Source: Verrucomicrobiota bacterium
GTDB taxonomy: Bacteria; Verrucomicrobiota; Verrucomicrobiia; Chthoniobacterales; JAFAMB01
Length of the DNA: 62,327 nucleotides
Direction: 5' to 3'
Assembly (NCBI GenBank): GCA_019247695.1
Contig: JAFBAP010000027.1
Coordinates: 1 to 62,327 of the forward strand
Shown here: piece by piece, positions 8,657-16,814 of the stretch
Layout: each line of letters starts with the position of its first letter
How positions within the stretch are numbered: the stretch's first letter is position 1
The notes under the pieces: model-generated
What the model was told of the DNA's origin: nothing
The model's database searches: none
What the model saw: only the letters and a program-made list of their open reading frames with translations
Made by a program: the position numbers and the translations under genes

Positions 8657-9615
8657 GACGAGCTTGCCCCCAGACGAGAGACTCGGAAGACCGTTTCAGA
8701 AAAAGCGAGCGCCGCGATCATGATCACGCCCTGAAACACCCCGATGTAGAACGACTCAACCCCGGTCGAAAACAACACCTTCTGGAGCAGCGTCAGTGCA
8801 GCTGCCCCGATCATCGAGCCGATAAGTCCGCCGCGTCCTCCGAGCAGCGAGGTTCCACCGATGACCACTGAAGCAAAAACCAGCAAGGAAAACGACGAAC
8901 CGGCGGTGGGATTACCCGTCGCAGTCTGCGCGCTCAACATAAAACCGGCCAGGGCATAGACGCAACCGGCGAGGCAATACGCCAGGAACCTTGTCCTTGA
9001 CACCGAAATTCCTGATAACCTTGCAGCCGCCTCGTCCTGGCCAATGGCATAAATCGCAACGCCGAGGTCTGTCGTTTTCAGAATGATCCACACGAACGCT
9101 ACCAGCAGCAGGACCAGCGCCGCGACGGGAAACCCAAAAATCTGGTCGGTAAAGAAGTTGGCGATGAAGTCAGAAACATTACCGCCGGGGGCGCCCAAAA
9201 TAACCAGCGCCAGCCCCTGGCAAACGATCATCGTGCCCAACGTAGCCCCGATTGACTGTAACCTGCCGTAAGCGACCAAGGCGCCGTTGACCGCGCCCAC
9301 CAACGCGCCAAGGAGGCAGACGACCAGGATGGTGATCGCTGCTCCATACGGGCCGGGAATGGGGTATACCGCAAGGATCACATTGGTCAGCGAAATGACG
9401 CCCCCGACAGAAAGGTCAAAATTCTTTGTTAACACCACGATCGTTTCACCCGCTGCCGCGAGGGCCAGCGGCGCCGCGTTATTAAACAGCGTAGCAATCG
9501 AGAATAGCGAAACCGCCCCTTTTTCACTCCCGGCGTAAACCGCAAACAAGACGCAATAAATGAGCCCCGCTACCAGTGCGCCGTTGCCTAACCATGCAAG
9601 CACCTTTTGCTTCAT
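8653..9615 (-). CDS. Ribose-type ABC transporter permease (RbsC family), second subunit
   Basis: A 320-residue membrane protein with the same architecture as the neighbouring permease: multiple membrane spans, FDLSVGGVISLTNV near residue 67 and VVIGGTSLLGGRGG in the C-terminal third. The ATG overlaps the stop of the ATPase gene (9612-9615), and its own stop overlaps the next permease start, so the three genes form a tightly coupled block. Two different permease genes, rather than one homodimer-forming gene, is a pattern seen in several carbohydrate importers of this class. Confidence 0.92.
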   Translation of the reverse strand: MKQKVLAWLGNGALVAGLIYCVLFAVYAGSEKGAVSLFSIATLFNNAAPLALAAAGETIVVLTKNFDLSVGGVISLTNVILAVYPIPGPYGAAITILVVCLLGALVGAVNGALVAYGRLQSIGATLGTMIVCQGLALVILGAPGGNVSDFIANFFTDQIFGFPVAALVLLLVAFVWIILKTTDLGVAIYAIGQDEAAARLSGISVSRTRFLAYCLAGCVYALAGFMLSAQTATGNPTAGSSFSLLVFASVVIGGTSLLGGRGGLIGSMIGAAALTLLQKVLFSTGVESFYIGVFQGVIMIAALAFSETVFRVSRLGASSS

Positions 9616-11156
9616 TCAGACGTCTTTACCTCCGAAGTGTTAATGTTAACCCCGTGCCCGTGACCGGTCATGGCAGCCACCATCATTTCCTCTGTGACGT
9701 CCTCCCCGAAAAGCTCGGAACAAACCCTTCCGCCGTAGAGCACAAGGCAGCGGTCGCATAGTCGAAGGATTTCGGGGAGTTCCGAAGAATACATAAGGAC
9801 GCTCCCTCCTTCGGCCGCGAAGCGCTCAACGGCCTCATAAATCACCTCTTTTGTACCCACATCGACTCCCCGCGTCGGGTCGAAAAGCAATAGTAACCCG
9901 GCCTTCGCCATGAACGCGCGGGCCAGAATCGCTTTTTGTTGATTTCCTCCGGAGAGGTTCCGTACGGAAAAAGGAAAGTATTCCGGATTAAGTTCGACCG
10001 AACTTGAGTACCGCAGCGCGAGGGCCTTTTCTCGCTTCGCGTCAATCCAACCCCAGCGCTGTAAGGATTCGACCGACGATACGGTAACGTTAGACAAGGT
10101 GCTTAAGCCGGCAAACAACCCGTCTACTTTTCGCTCTTCGGGAACGAGCACCATGCCGGCGCCTGCCCGCAGGGCCTCGCGGGGAGAATGGAACGTAACC
10201 GGTTGACCATCCAGTTTGATCGTTCCCGATACCGCGCGTTCCAGGCCGACGAGCGTGCGGAAAAGGTGGCGTTGACCTTGCCCCTCCAGGCCGGCGACGC
10301 CGACAACCTCTCCTTTGTGGATCGAAAAGCTGACGCCTTTAAGCCGGCTCGAGGTTAAGCCGTCGACAGAGCAGACAACCGGGGAATCTTTCGGGGCCTG
10401 CATCCTTCTCGCCTGGTGCTGGGAAATCGCCCGGCCGACCATCATCTGAAAGATGTCTGCGTTTGAAACGCCTGAGAGATCTACCGTGTCCACGCTGCGC
10501 CCGTTTCGCAGGATTGTACCCCGTTTGCAAATCGCCCGGATTTCGTGAAGTCGATGGGATATGTAGAGAACGGCCAGGCCCTTTTTGACGGGTTCAAAGA
10601 GCAGCTCAAACAACCAACTCGGATCGGGCAACGCCGCCGTCGGCTCGTCCAGCACAAGGAGTCGAGGATCATGGCTGAGCGCCCTCACAATTTCGAGTCG
10701 CTGCTTTTCGGCCAGGGAGAGATTTCCAACGGGAACGTCTGGCCGGATGCTGCTCAGCCGAAAACGCTCAAGCACCTCGAGTGCCCGCGCCTCATTGGCC
10801 CGGTGCGTTGCAAGCCCAACCCGGTTCTTCTTCAGTGTGGGAAGGAAAAGGTTTTGCGCGACGGTGAGGTTTGGAAGGAGGCTTAATTCTTGGAATGCGG
10901 TCGAGATGCCCTGCTCACGAGCCTCCGTGATGTTCTTTGGAGAATACTGCTGCCCATTCAGGAATAACGATCCCCGGTCTAACCCTACAACCCCACTTAG
11001 GATCTTGACCAAGGTGGATTTGCCTGCCCCATTCTCTCCTAACAGGGCATGGATCTCACCTGCTTGCACCAGGAGGTTAACCTCATCCAGCGCGACCGTA
11101 GCGCCGTAGGTTTTCCTGATCGCCTGGGCCGATAACAAGGGGGAGGGCATGCCCAT
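9612..11156 (-). CDS. Ribose-type ABC transporter ATPase, duplicated domain (RbsA-like)
   Basis: A 514-residue fused double ATPase. The first domain has Walker A GENGAGKST (40-48), the signature-like LSLAEKQRLEIVRAL and Walker B LLVLDEPTAALPDP. The second domain begins near residue 255, has the degenerate Walker A GLEGQGQRHL normal for this family, the signature LSGGNQQK and LLLFDPTRGVDVGTKE. It energises import through the two RbsC-type permeases. This is the first gene of the importer operon; 124 bases separate it from the AraC regulator upstream, so it may have its own promoter or be co-transcribed with the regulator. Confidence 0.93.
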   Translation of the reverse strand: MGMPSPLLSAQAIRKTYGATVALDEVNLLVQAGEIHALLGENGAGKSTLVKILSGVVGLDRGSLFLNGQQYSPKNITEAREQGISTAFQELSLLPNLTVAQNLFLPTLKKNRVGLATHRANEARALEVLERFRLSSIRPDVPVGNLSLAEKQRLEIVRALSHDPRLLVLDEPTAALPDPSWLFELLFEPVKKGLAVLYISHRLHEIRAICKRGTILRNGRSVDTVDLSGVSNADIFQMMVGRAISQHQARRMQAPKDSPVVCSVDGLTSSRLKGVSFSIHKGEVVGVAGLEGQGQRHLFRTLVGLERAVSGTIKLDGQPVTFHSPREALRAGAGMVLVPEERKVDGLFAGLSTLSNVTVSSVESLQRWGWIDAKREKALALRYSSSVELNPEYFPFSVRNLSGGNQQKAILARAFMAKAGLLLLFDPTRGVDVGTKEVIYEAVERFAAEGGSVLMYSSELPEILRLCDRCLVLYGGRVCSELFGEDVTEEMMVAAMTGHGHGVNINTSEVKTSE

Positions 11157-11280
11157 GTCCTGTCAGGATTGCGCCGGGTTCAAGGGCGGTAAAGGACGAT
11201 TCCGCCCCGCCTTGTACGTTTCCGCATAAAAAAAAGGAGTCCTCGGCCCGGTTGCAAAGCGCCGCAACGGCACCGGTAAT

Positions 11281-12345
11281 TCAACCGGCAAACCACCCCG
11301 TCATCGTTCGACGACTTGGCTCAGCGCCTTCCGCCGCGTTTGCGTGCGCCCGTCGGAAGGCGGCCGGCGTTATGCCGAAAAAGCGCCGGAAATGCCGGCA
11401 GAGGTGCGCCTGATCGAAAAAACCGCACCGCCTCGCAATCTCCGTCAGGGAAAAACCTTCATCACTTTGCGTCATTAACTCCCGCGCGCGGCTCAGGCGC
11501 ATCCGCAATCGGTACTGGTGCGGCGTGCAGCCGGTGGCCATTTGGAAGCTGCGGGCAAAATAGTCAACGCTCAGGCGCGCCTGATCCGCAAGCTCAGGTA
11601 GAGAGGCGCCATCAGAAAAGTCATTCTCCAGGCGCTGGATGGCGCGGCGAATGCCCGGATGGACAGCTGAGGTGCGCCGCCCAAAGCCGTGCTGATCCCG
11701 CACGCGGCTAAGCAGGCTCACGGCGAGCGCGCCTGCCAATGACTCAAAGTAAAGCGGGTCCAGCCAGCAGCCGTTTTGAGTCTCCTCCATCAAAAGCGAG
11801 CAAAGGGCTTCGAGCCGATGGTCGATCCAAAACGACACGCGCGGCAGCTGCTCGAAAAGCGGCCAAGGGATGGCCAGCTTGGCAGCCGCGGTTTCGAGGC
11901 AAGGTCGTGAGAACACGAATTGCGCCACCCGCCCGGGCGCGCCTTTCCATTCGAACTGCAGTGGAACCCGGGGCGGCACCATCACGAAGTCCTCACGAGT
12001 AACGCGGCGCCGGGCCAGGCCGAGTCGCGGGATCGTCAGCCGCAGCTCGCCTTTCTCGGGCCGGGAGCGGTACTTGAACCAATACCCGTCCGGGCCAGCA
12101 TTGACCTTGAAATACCCGCACGGCGGCAGTTCGCGGAGCAGCACTAAAAGGCCGGTGAACCCCGACCGGTCGCTGCGATGGGTGATCAAACCCTCAGGGT
12201 CGATTTTCGGGAGCATAAGCTGGGAGGCTGTGGTGCAACGTTTCGGCCCGGGGGCGGTTTGTCCGGCTTTACGGCACGCCAAACCTTCCGTCACGCCGCC
12301 AACAACGACCGGCCGGGTCTCCACCGCCGGGGAATCACGGTGCAT
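11281..12345 (-). CDS. AraC-family transcriptional regulator
   Basis: A 354-residue regulator with an N-terminal cupin-like sensing region (about 45-190) and a C-terminal double helix-turn-helix (about 240-340): LPELADQARLSVDYFARSF, then SLTEIARRCGFFDQAHLCRHF and the family ending FGITPAAFRR. The ATG at 12345 has an AGGA ribosome binding site at good spacing, but residues 1-43 look atypical and a second start at 12216 is possible. It is transcribed toward the importer operon, so it probably controls it. The 21-bp-phased direct repeat at 12333-12372 covers its start codon, suggesting autoregulation. Confidence 0.88.
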   Translation of the reverse strand: MHRDSPAVETRPVVVGGVTEGLACRKAGQTAPGPKRCTTASQLMLPKIDPEGLITHRSDRSGFTGLLVLLRELPPCGYFKVNAGPDGYWFKYRSRPEKGELRLTIPRLGLARRRVTREDFVMVPPRVPLQFEWKGAPGRVAQFVFSRPCLETAAAKLAIPWPLFEQLPRVSFWIDHRLEALCSLLMEETQNGCWLDPLYFESLAGALAVSLLSRVRDQHGFGRRTSAVHPGIRRAIQRLENDFSDGASLPELADQARLSVDYFARSFQMATGCTPHQYRLRMRLSRARELMTQSDEGFSLTEIARRCGFFDQAHLCRHFRRFFGITPAAFRRAHANAAEGAEPSRRTMTGWFAG

Positions 12346-12372
12346 CGATTCCTAATCATTGTGCATCGATTC
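12333..12372. promoter_or_regulatory. Tandem direct repeat, candidate AraC-family operator
   Basis: Two 19-bp copies, 12333-12351 and 12354-12372, share the pattern AATCAYKGTGCATCGATTC with two mismatches and start exactly 21 bp apart, i.e. two helical turns on the same DNA face. That geometry is classic for AraC-type operators such as araI1/araI2. They lie between the divergent AraC and LacI genes and cover the AraC start. The inner ATCGAT is palindromic, so a LacI-type site is less likely but possible. Confidence 0.6.
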
Positions 12373-12513
12373 GTCAAGGGCCAACCCGTGATTTTTTGGA
12401 GGGCGCCCCCGCCGGGGCGGCAGCCTGTGCGGGCGCGGTTGACAGCCACGCATCCATTCAGGGATGATGAATACGGGGGCAGAGCAACGCGTCTCAACGG
12501 CGCGGCACAACCC

Positions 12514-13563
12514 ATGGGATCCACCAACAATCACCTCAATGGCAAACGGCGCGTGACCACCCGTGATATTGCCCGCGCCGCGGGAGTCTCGCAACCGACC
12601 GTCTCCCGGGCCTTGGCCGGCGATGACGCGATCAGCGATGCGACCAGGAACCGAGTGCTGGCCGTGGCTAAACGGCTCAACTACCCAACCTCACGCCTCC
12701 AGCGTGCGCCGTCTCTCCTGGCCCGGCGAAAACGGGTGATCGGGGTGGTCGTGGCCGCGCTGCACAACTCGTTCTACACGTATTTCGTCGGCCACCTCCA
12801 CGATGAACTCGCGGCGGCGGGCTATTCAATGGTGTTGATGATCGACCAGTTCGAGCACTCGGCGGACCTCAGCAAACTGCAGGGCTTACTTGACGGAACG
12901 CTGGCCGGGGTGCTGTTCACGACCGCGACGATCCACTCGGCTGCGGTCCAGCTCTTGTATGACCGCGGCATACCATTGGTGCTGGCGGTGCGTTCCGTTT
13001 CGGGCTTGCCGGTCGACACGATCGAGAGCGACAACGTCATGGCCGGACGCGACGCGATCCGGCACCTCACCAGTCTGGGACACCGGCGAATCGGATTTGT
13101 GCTCGGACCGCGCGACACGTCGACGAGCCTGCAGCGGTTCGAAGGAGCGGCTCAAGAACTGGCCGGCCACGGCCAAACCGTCTCGCCGGAGCTGTTGATC
13201 TGGAGCGACTATTCACATGAAGCGGGTTATTCGGGCCTCCTTCGCCTCGCAAAAGCGCAACCGCCCCCGACGGCCTTGATTTGCGGCAACGACGTGGTCG
13301 CGCTGGGAGCACTGGACGCCGCCAGGAAGCAGGGGATCGCCGTGCCGGAGGCCATGTCGATCGTCGGCTTTGACGACATCCCGATGGCGGGCTGGGCGAT
13401 GGTGCAGCTCACCACGGTCCGCCAGGGCATTGAAGCCATGGCCACGCTGGCCGCCCGCCGCATGCTGGAACGGGTTCAGGCGGCCGATGACCTGCCGCCG
13501 CGACATGACGTCTTGCCCACCAGCCTTGTCTTGCGGGGAACGACGGCACCGCCGCAACGATGA
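12514..13563 (+). CDS. LacI-family transcriptional regulator
   Basis: A 349-residue regulator. The DNA-binding domain is TTRDIARAAGVSQPTVSRAL with hinge region near residues 60-75, followed by a periplasmic-binding-like effector domain (VIGVVVAALHNSFYTYFVG through ALICGNDVVALGALDAARKQG and VPEAMSIVGFDDIPMAGW). I chose the ATG at 12514; upstream in-frame sequence lies antisense to the AraC gene and lacks family similarity. Its position, divergent from the AraC gene and importer operon, suggests joint control of that locus. Effector unknown, presumably a sugar-like ligand. Confidence 0.9.
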   Translation: MGSTNNHLNGKRRVTTRDIARAAGVSQPTVSRALAGDDAISDATRNRVLAVAKRLNYPTSRLQRAPSLLARRKRVIGVVVAALHNSFYTYFVGHLHDELAAAGYSMVLMIDQFEHSADLSKLQGLLDGTLAGVLFTTATIHSAAVQLLYDRGIPLVLAVRSVSGLPVDTIESDNVMAGRDAIRHLTSLGHRRIGFVLGPRDTSTSLQRFEGAAQELAGHGQTVSPELLIWSDYSHEAGYSGLLRLAKAQPPPTALICGNDVVALGALDAARKQGIAVPEAMSIVGFDDIPMAGWAMVQLTTVRQGIEAMATLAARRMLERVQAADDLPPRHDVLPTSLVLRGTTAPPQR

Positions 13564-13654
13564 CGCCGGCCGTGCGAAAGATCGTGGCGCGCACAACGCC
13601 GCCTACTACGAATACGGCAATACGTGCCGGGCGTTAAGCCAACGGCCCCCTAAG

Positions 13655-13690
13655 CCGATATTCTACCAAGACAATTATCTGAATGGTATT
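13655..13690 (+). repeat. Partial copy of the AT-rich tail of the dispersed repeat
   Basis: The segment ends with ATTATCTGAATGGTATTA and matches the tail at 14738-14775 (inverted), 42460-42489 and 280-306. It abuts the stop codon of the cyclase-family gene (13689). The 90 bases between the LacI stop and this repeat show nothing else. Confidence 0.7.
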
Positions 13691-14639
13691 ACTTAATTGC
13701 CTGAGGGTTGACCGGAGAGCCCGCACCGCCCGGTAGATGGAGCGGCGGAGCGACGAAGAAGAATTCGTAGACGCCGTCTGCGGCGCAATCCTCCGCCAAC
13801 TCTTTCACGTAAAAGATTTCACCCATCGAGATCCCGATTGAGGGGATGACGACCCAATGCCAAGGCTGTTTCGCTTCGTTGGTTTCGTTGGGACGAACTT
13901 CGCAGCCCCACGTGTCGGCGCAGATTGCCGCGATGTCCTTCTCGCGGATCCAGTAACAGGTCTCAAAGGCGAGACCCGGGGCAGGGCCTCCGCCATACCC
14001 AGCCCAGTCACGCTGCGCGAGGCAGCGCTCCTGATGGCCGGTACGAACGATCACGAAGTCGCCTTTTCGGACCTCGACGGCCTGATGCGTAGCACAGGCA
14101 TCCAGATCGGCGTTGGTGACGGCGTAACCGTCCTCAAGCGAATCGAGGCCTTTGAACCGCGCCACATCAAGCAACACCCCGCGCCCGACCATCTTACTCC
14201 GCACGTGCTCGATCCCAAGCTTCTTTGCGCCGCGGGCATCGACCAGCCGCGCATCGTGGCCATTGTACATCCTGTCATCGAGGAAAATGTGACAGAGTGC
14301 GTCCCACTGCGTGGATGCCTGGCAGGGCATATTGATCGCGTCATCCGCGTAGCGCAAATACGGCGCGGGCTCGTCCTGGTTGCCGGCTGCTGCGTCAGTG
14401 CCCGTCGCCAGCATCGTGTGAATGGGATTCCAACGGCCACCGAAAAGGCCGGACTGAATCGGCTCCTTCAGCGAGAGGCCAAGCGCGAATACTTTACCTT
14501 TCCGGATCAGGCGGGCTGCGGTGACGATGTCGTCAGCCGTGACGTTGTTCAGGGTTCCTATCTGGTCTTCGGGTCCCCAGCGTCCCCAGTTAGAAAGCTG
14601 CTTGGCAGCCTCGTAGATTGCAGCCTTATCAACCTTCAT
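13689..14639 (-). CDS. Cyclase-family hydrolase (kynurenine formamidase-like fold)
   Basis: A 316-residue protein of the bacterial cyclase/formamidase superfamily, metal-dependent hydrolases acting on amides or lactones. The family region QASTQWDALCHIFLDD replaces the usual HxGTHxDxxxH, and EFFFVAPPLHLPGGAGSPVNP is the typical C-terminus (an R/P-rich loop ending the active site). I start at 14639 because GGTGGAGG sits just upstream; an upstream in-frame start would add 25 residues encoded by poorly conserved sequence. It lies beyond the divergent LacI regulator and may belong functionally to the operon at 1479-11156. Substrate unknown. Confidence 0.88.
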   Translation of the reverse strand: MKVDKAAIYEAAKQLSNWGRWGPEDQIGTLNNVTADDIVTAARLIRKGKVFALGLSLKEPIQSGLFGGRWNPIHTMLATGTDAAAGNQDEPAPYLRYADDAINMPCQASTQWDALCHIFLDDRMYNGHDARLVDARGAKKLGIEHVRSKMVGRGVLLDVARFKGLDSLEDGYAVTNADLDACATHQAVEVRKGDFVIVRTGHQERCLAQRDWAGYGGGPAPGLAFETCYWIREKDIAAICADTWGCEVRPNETNEAKQPWHWVVIPSIGISMGEIFYVKELAEDCAADGVYEFFFVAPPLHLPGGAGSPVNPQAIK

Positions 14640-14737
14640 CTGTTTTCCTCCACCTGGTCCTACGGGTCGCGGTAAACCTCCCACAGCTCCCCTCGAAGGC
14701 AAACACTCGTTCATCGGACCCTGTCCCCGGCCCCCTT

Positions 14738-14910
14738 ATACCATTCAGATAATTGTCCTGGTAGAATGCCGGCCCAGGGGGATGCCGGCGCCGGAGGATG
14801 CTCCGGACTTGGTTGAATCGGTCACGCTTTCTGCCGCCCCTTTCAGGGCTGAGTCGTGGGACGGAAGACAAAAATTTTACCTCAATGGCCGTCGAAATGA
14901 TATCAGCCCT
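14738..14910. repeat. Dispersed repeat: inverted A-type copy followed by B-type tail
   Basis: Positions 14738-14825 hold an inverted copy of the A-type repeat (ATACCATTCAGATAATTG, then GGTAGAATGCCGG, then GGAGGATGCTCCGG). It is followed by the CCCCTTTCAGGGCTGA palindrome fragment and, at about 14867-14905, a B-type tail (GACAAAAATTTTACCTC then GTCGAAATGATATCAG). The remaining bases between the cyclase gene (start 14639) and trpC (14992) hold no gene I can support. Confidence 0.75.
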
Positions 14911-14991
14911 TGCCTTAGCCGCTGCTCAGGTTTTGGATACTCGGGCAACCGCCGCCTCGACGAACCCGCGCCGTTGGTTAAAGATTGAAGC

Positions 14992-15780
14992 ATGAGCCGC
15001 CTCGACGAAATCGTTGCCCACAAGAAAACAGAAATCGAACCATGGCTCGCCCATACCGAGGCTTGGCGTGACCGGGTTTTAAGCCATCGCCCAAACTACC
15101 GCGGCTTCGAGCAGCGATTGCTGGCGCGCGGTTTCGGGGTCGTGGCTGAGATCAAACGCGCGTCCCCCTCCGCCGGCCTGATTGCGGATAATTTCGACCC
15201 GGTAACCGTCGCCAGGCAATACGACGCCGCCAATGCCGATTGCATCTCCGTTTTGACCGACGAACGCTTTTTCCAGGGCCACCTGGATTACCTGGCCTTG
15301 GTGCGGAAGCACGCCGGGCGGCCGTTGCTCCGGAAAGACTTTACCTTGCACGAAGTCCAGGTTTACCAGGCCGCGTTGGCCGGGGCGGACGCGGTTCTGC
15401 TGATTGTGGCCGCGCTGGATGACCAAACCCTCGCCCATTTGATGAACGTCTCCCGTGAGATCGGCATTGATTGCCTGGTGGAAGTGCATCAGCCGTACGA
15501 ACTGGAGCGCGCGTTGAAGGCCGGGGCGACGCTTTTAGGGATTAACAACCGCGATCTGACGACCTTTAAAATCGATCTGCAAACCACTGAAGACCTGGCG
15601 TCCCTGATCCCGGAACAATGCACCGTCATCAGCGAGAGCGGAATCAGGACCAAAGAAGACGTCGAGCGCGTGGCCGCGGCCGGCGTTGACGGCGTACTCA
15701 TCGGCGAGGCCCTGATGCGGTCGTCTGAGCCGGGCCGCTTGCTCGAGGAGTTGCGGTCGGCGGCAACGGCCGCGAAATGA
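14992..15780 (+). CDS. trpC: Indole-3-glycerol phosphate synthase
   Basis: Closes the indole ring in tryptophan synthesis from carboxyphenylamino-deoxyribulose 5-phosphate. The 262-residue protein has all family blocks of the TIM barrel: VAEIKRASPSAGLI with the catalytic Glu/Lys, VLTDERFFQGHLDYL, PLLRKDFTLHEVQVYQA with the catalytic Lys, LGINNRDLTTFKID, and SESGIRT for phosphate binding. It is full length and stand-alone, without a TrpF fusion. No other trp gene is visible here; it is coupled by a 4-base overlap (ATGA, 15777-15780) to an rluD-like gene, so the tryptophan genes are probably dispersed in this genome. Confidence 0.96.
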   Translation: MSRLDEIVAHKKTEIEPWLAHTEAWRDRVLSHRPNYRGFEQRLLARGFGVVAEIKRASPSAGLIADNFDPVTVARQYDAANADCISVLTDERFFQGHLDYLALVRKHAGRPLLRKDFTLHEVQVYQAALAGADAVLLIVAALDDQTLAHLMNVSREIGIDCLVEVHQPYELERALKAGATLLGINNRDLTTFKIDLQTTEDLASLIPEQCTVISESGIRTKEDVERVAAAGVDGVLIGEALMRSSEPGRLLEELRSAATAAK

Positions 15781-16814
15781 ACCCCGGCGCATTGCCTGTG
15801 CCCTGGAGACCGGTTGTCGTGTCTCCGGAATACGCGAAGCGGCGGCTCGACGTGTTTGTGGCGCAGGCGCTGCCGCACCTGTCTCGTTCCCGGGTCCAGG
15901 CCCTGATCGAGCAAGGCAACATCCTGCTTAACCAGAAACCGGTGCGGGCCCGTGAAATGGTCCGCACGGGCGACGTGGTCTCGGTCCGGGAACCGCCGCC
16001 GCAACCGGCGGCGGTGACGCCGGAAGACATCTCGCTGAACGTCCTCTTCGAGGACGAGTACCTCCTGGTCCTGGATAAACCTGCGGGCATGGCCGTGCAT
16101 CCGGGTGCCGGGCTGCATTCCGGCACGCTGGTCAATGCGCTGCTGGCGAGACCGGGCTCGTTGAGTTCGATCGGCGGCGAAGCGCGACCAGGCATCGTCC
16201 ACCGTCTGGACAAGGATACCACCGGGTGCCTGGTTGTCGCGAAAACCGATCAGGTTCACCTCCGGTTAAGCCGCCAGTTCGCCGGGCGCGAAGTGATCAA
16301 GTGGTACCTGGCGATCTGCCGCGGCGTCCTCAAACAATCACCGGTGGACATCAAGGCGCCAATCGGCCGTCACCCGGTCCAACGCCACAAGATGGCGGTG
16401 ACGCCGCGCGGCCGGCCGGCACGGACGACCTTCACGCTGGCGCAACGGCTCGCGGCCGGCAGCCTGCTGCATTGCCGCTTGTGGACGGGGCGGACGCACC
16501 AGATTCGGGTTCATCTCCAGGAACTGCACAACCCATTGTGCGGGGACCCGGTCTACGGCGGCGCGGACCCGCGGTTTCCCCGTCCCCTGCTGCACGCGTG
16601 GCAGCTCGGATTTTTTCATCCGGCCGACCGGCGCTGGATGAATTTCATCGCCCAAGTGCCGGATGATTTTGTTAGGCTGGGAGTCGATACCGATGAGCTT
16701 ATTCGAAAGTGGCCTCGAATACCTGATCCGGCAATTAGAGGCGAATCAGCGCCTTCACCAGGAACGCTATTCTCGCGCCCTCCTGGACCGGATCCAAGCG
16801 ATCGCGACGAGTGA
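15777..16814 (+). CDS. RluA/RluD-family pseudouridine synthase
   Basis: Isomerises uridines in RNA, most likely 23S rRNA. Residues 15-75 form an S4 RNA-binding domain (RLDVFVAQALPHLSRSRVQALI). The catalytic motif GIVHRLDKDTTGCLVVAK contains the nucleophilic Asp, and LLHCRLWTGRTHQIRVHL and NPLCGDPVYGG complete the family blocks. The 345-residue product is slightly longer than E. coli RluD; the last 40 residues (Pro/Ser rich) are read across the start of the downstream uracil-DNA glycosylase gene. It is translationally coupled to trpC by ATGA. Confidence 0.93.
   Translation: MNPGALPVPWRPVVVSPEYAKRRLDVFVAQALPHLSRSRVQALIEQGNILLNQKPVRAREMVRTGDVVSVREPPPQPAAVTPEDISLNVLFEDEYLLVLDKPAGMAVHPGAGLHSGTLVNALLARPGSLSSIGGEARPGIVHRLDKDTTGCLVVAKTDQVHLRLSRQFAGREVIKWYLAICRGVLKQSPVDIKAPIGRHPVQRHKMAVTPRGRPARTTFTLAQRLAAGSLLHCRLWTGRTHQIRVHLQELHNPLCGDPVYGGADPRFPRPLLHAWQLGFFHPADRRWMNFIAQVPDDFVRLGVDTDELIRKWPRIPDPAIRGESAPSPGTLFSRPPGPDPSDRDE

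Noticed and set aside
11157-11280. Terminator-like GTTGC...GCAAC inverted repeat between the AraC gene and the importer ATPase
   Set aside because: The stem is only 5 bp and no U-tract follows on the transcribed strand, so I did not call it.
12178-12513. N-terminal extension of the LacI regulator upstream of 12514
   Set aside because: This part is antisense to the AraC gene and lacks family similarity; the HTH begins soon after the ATG at 12514.
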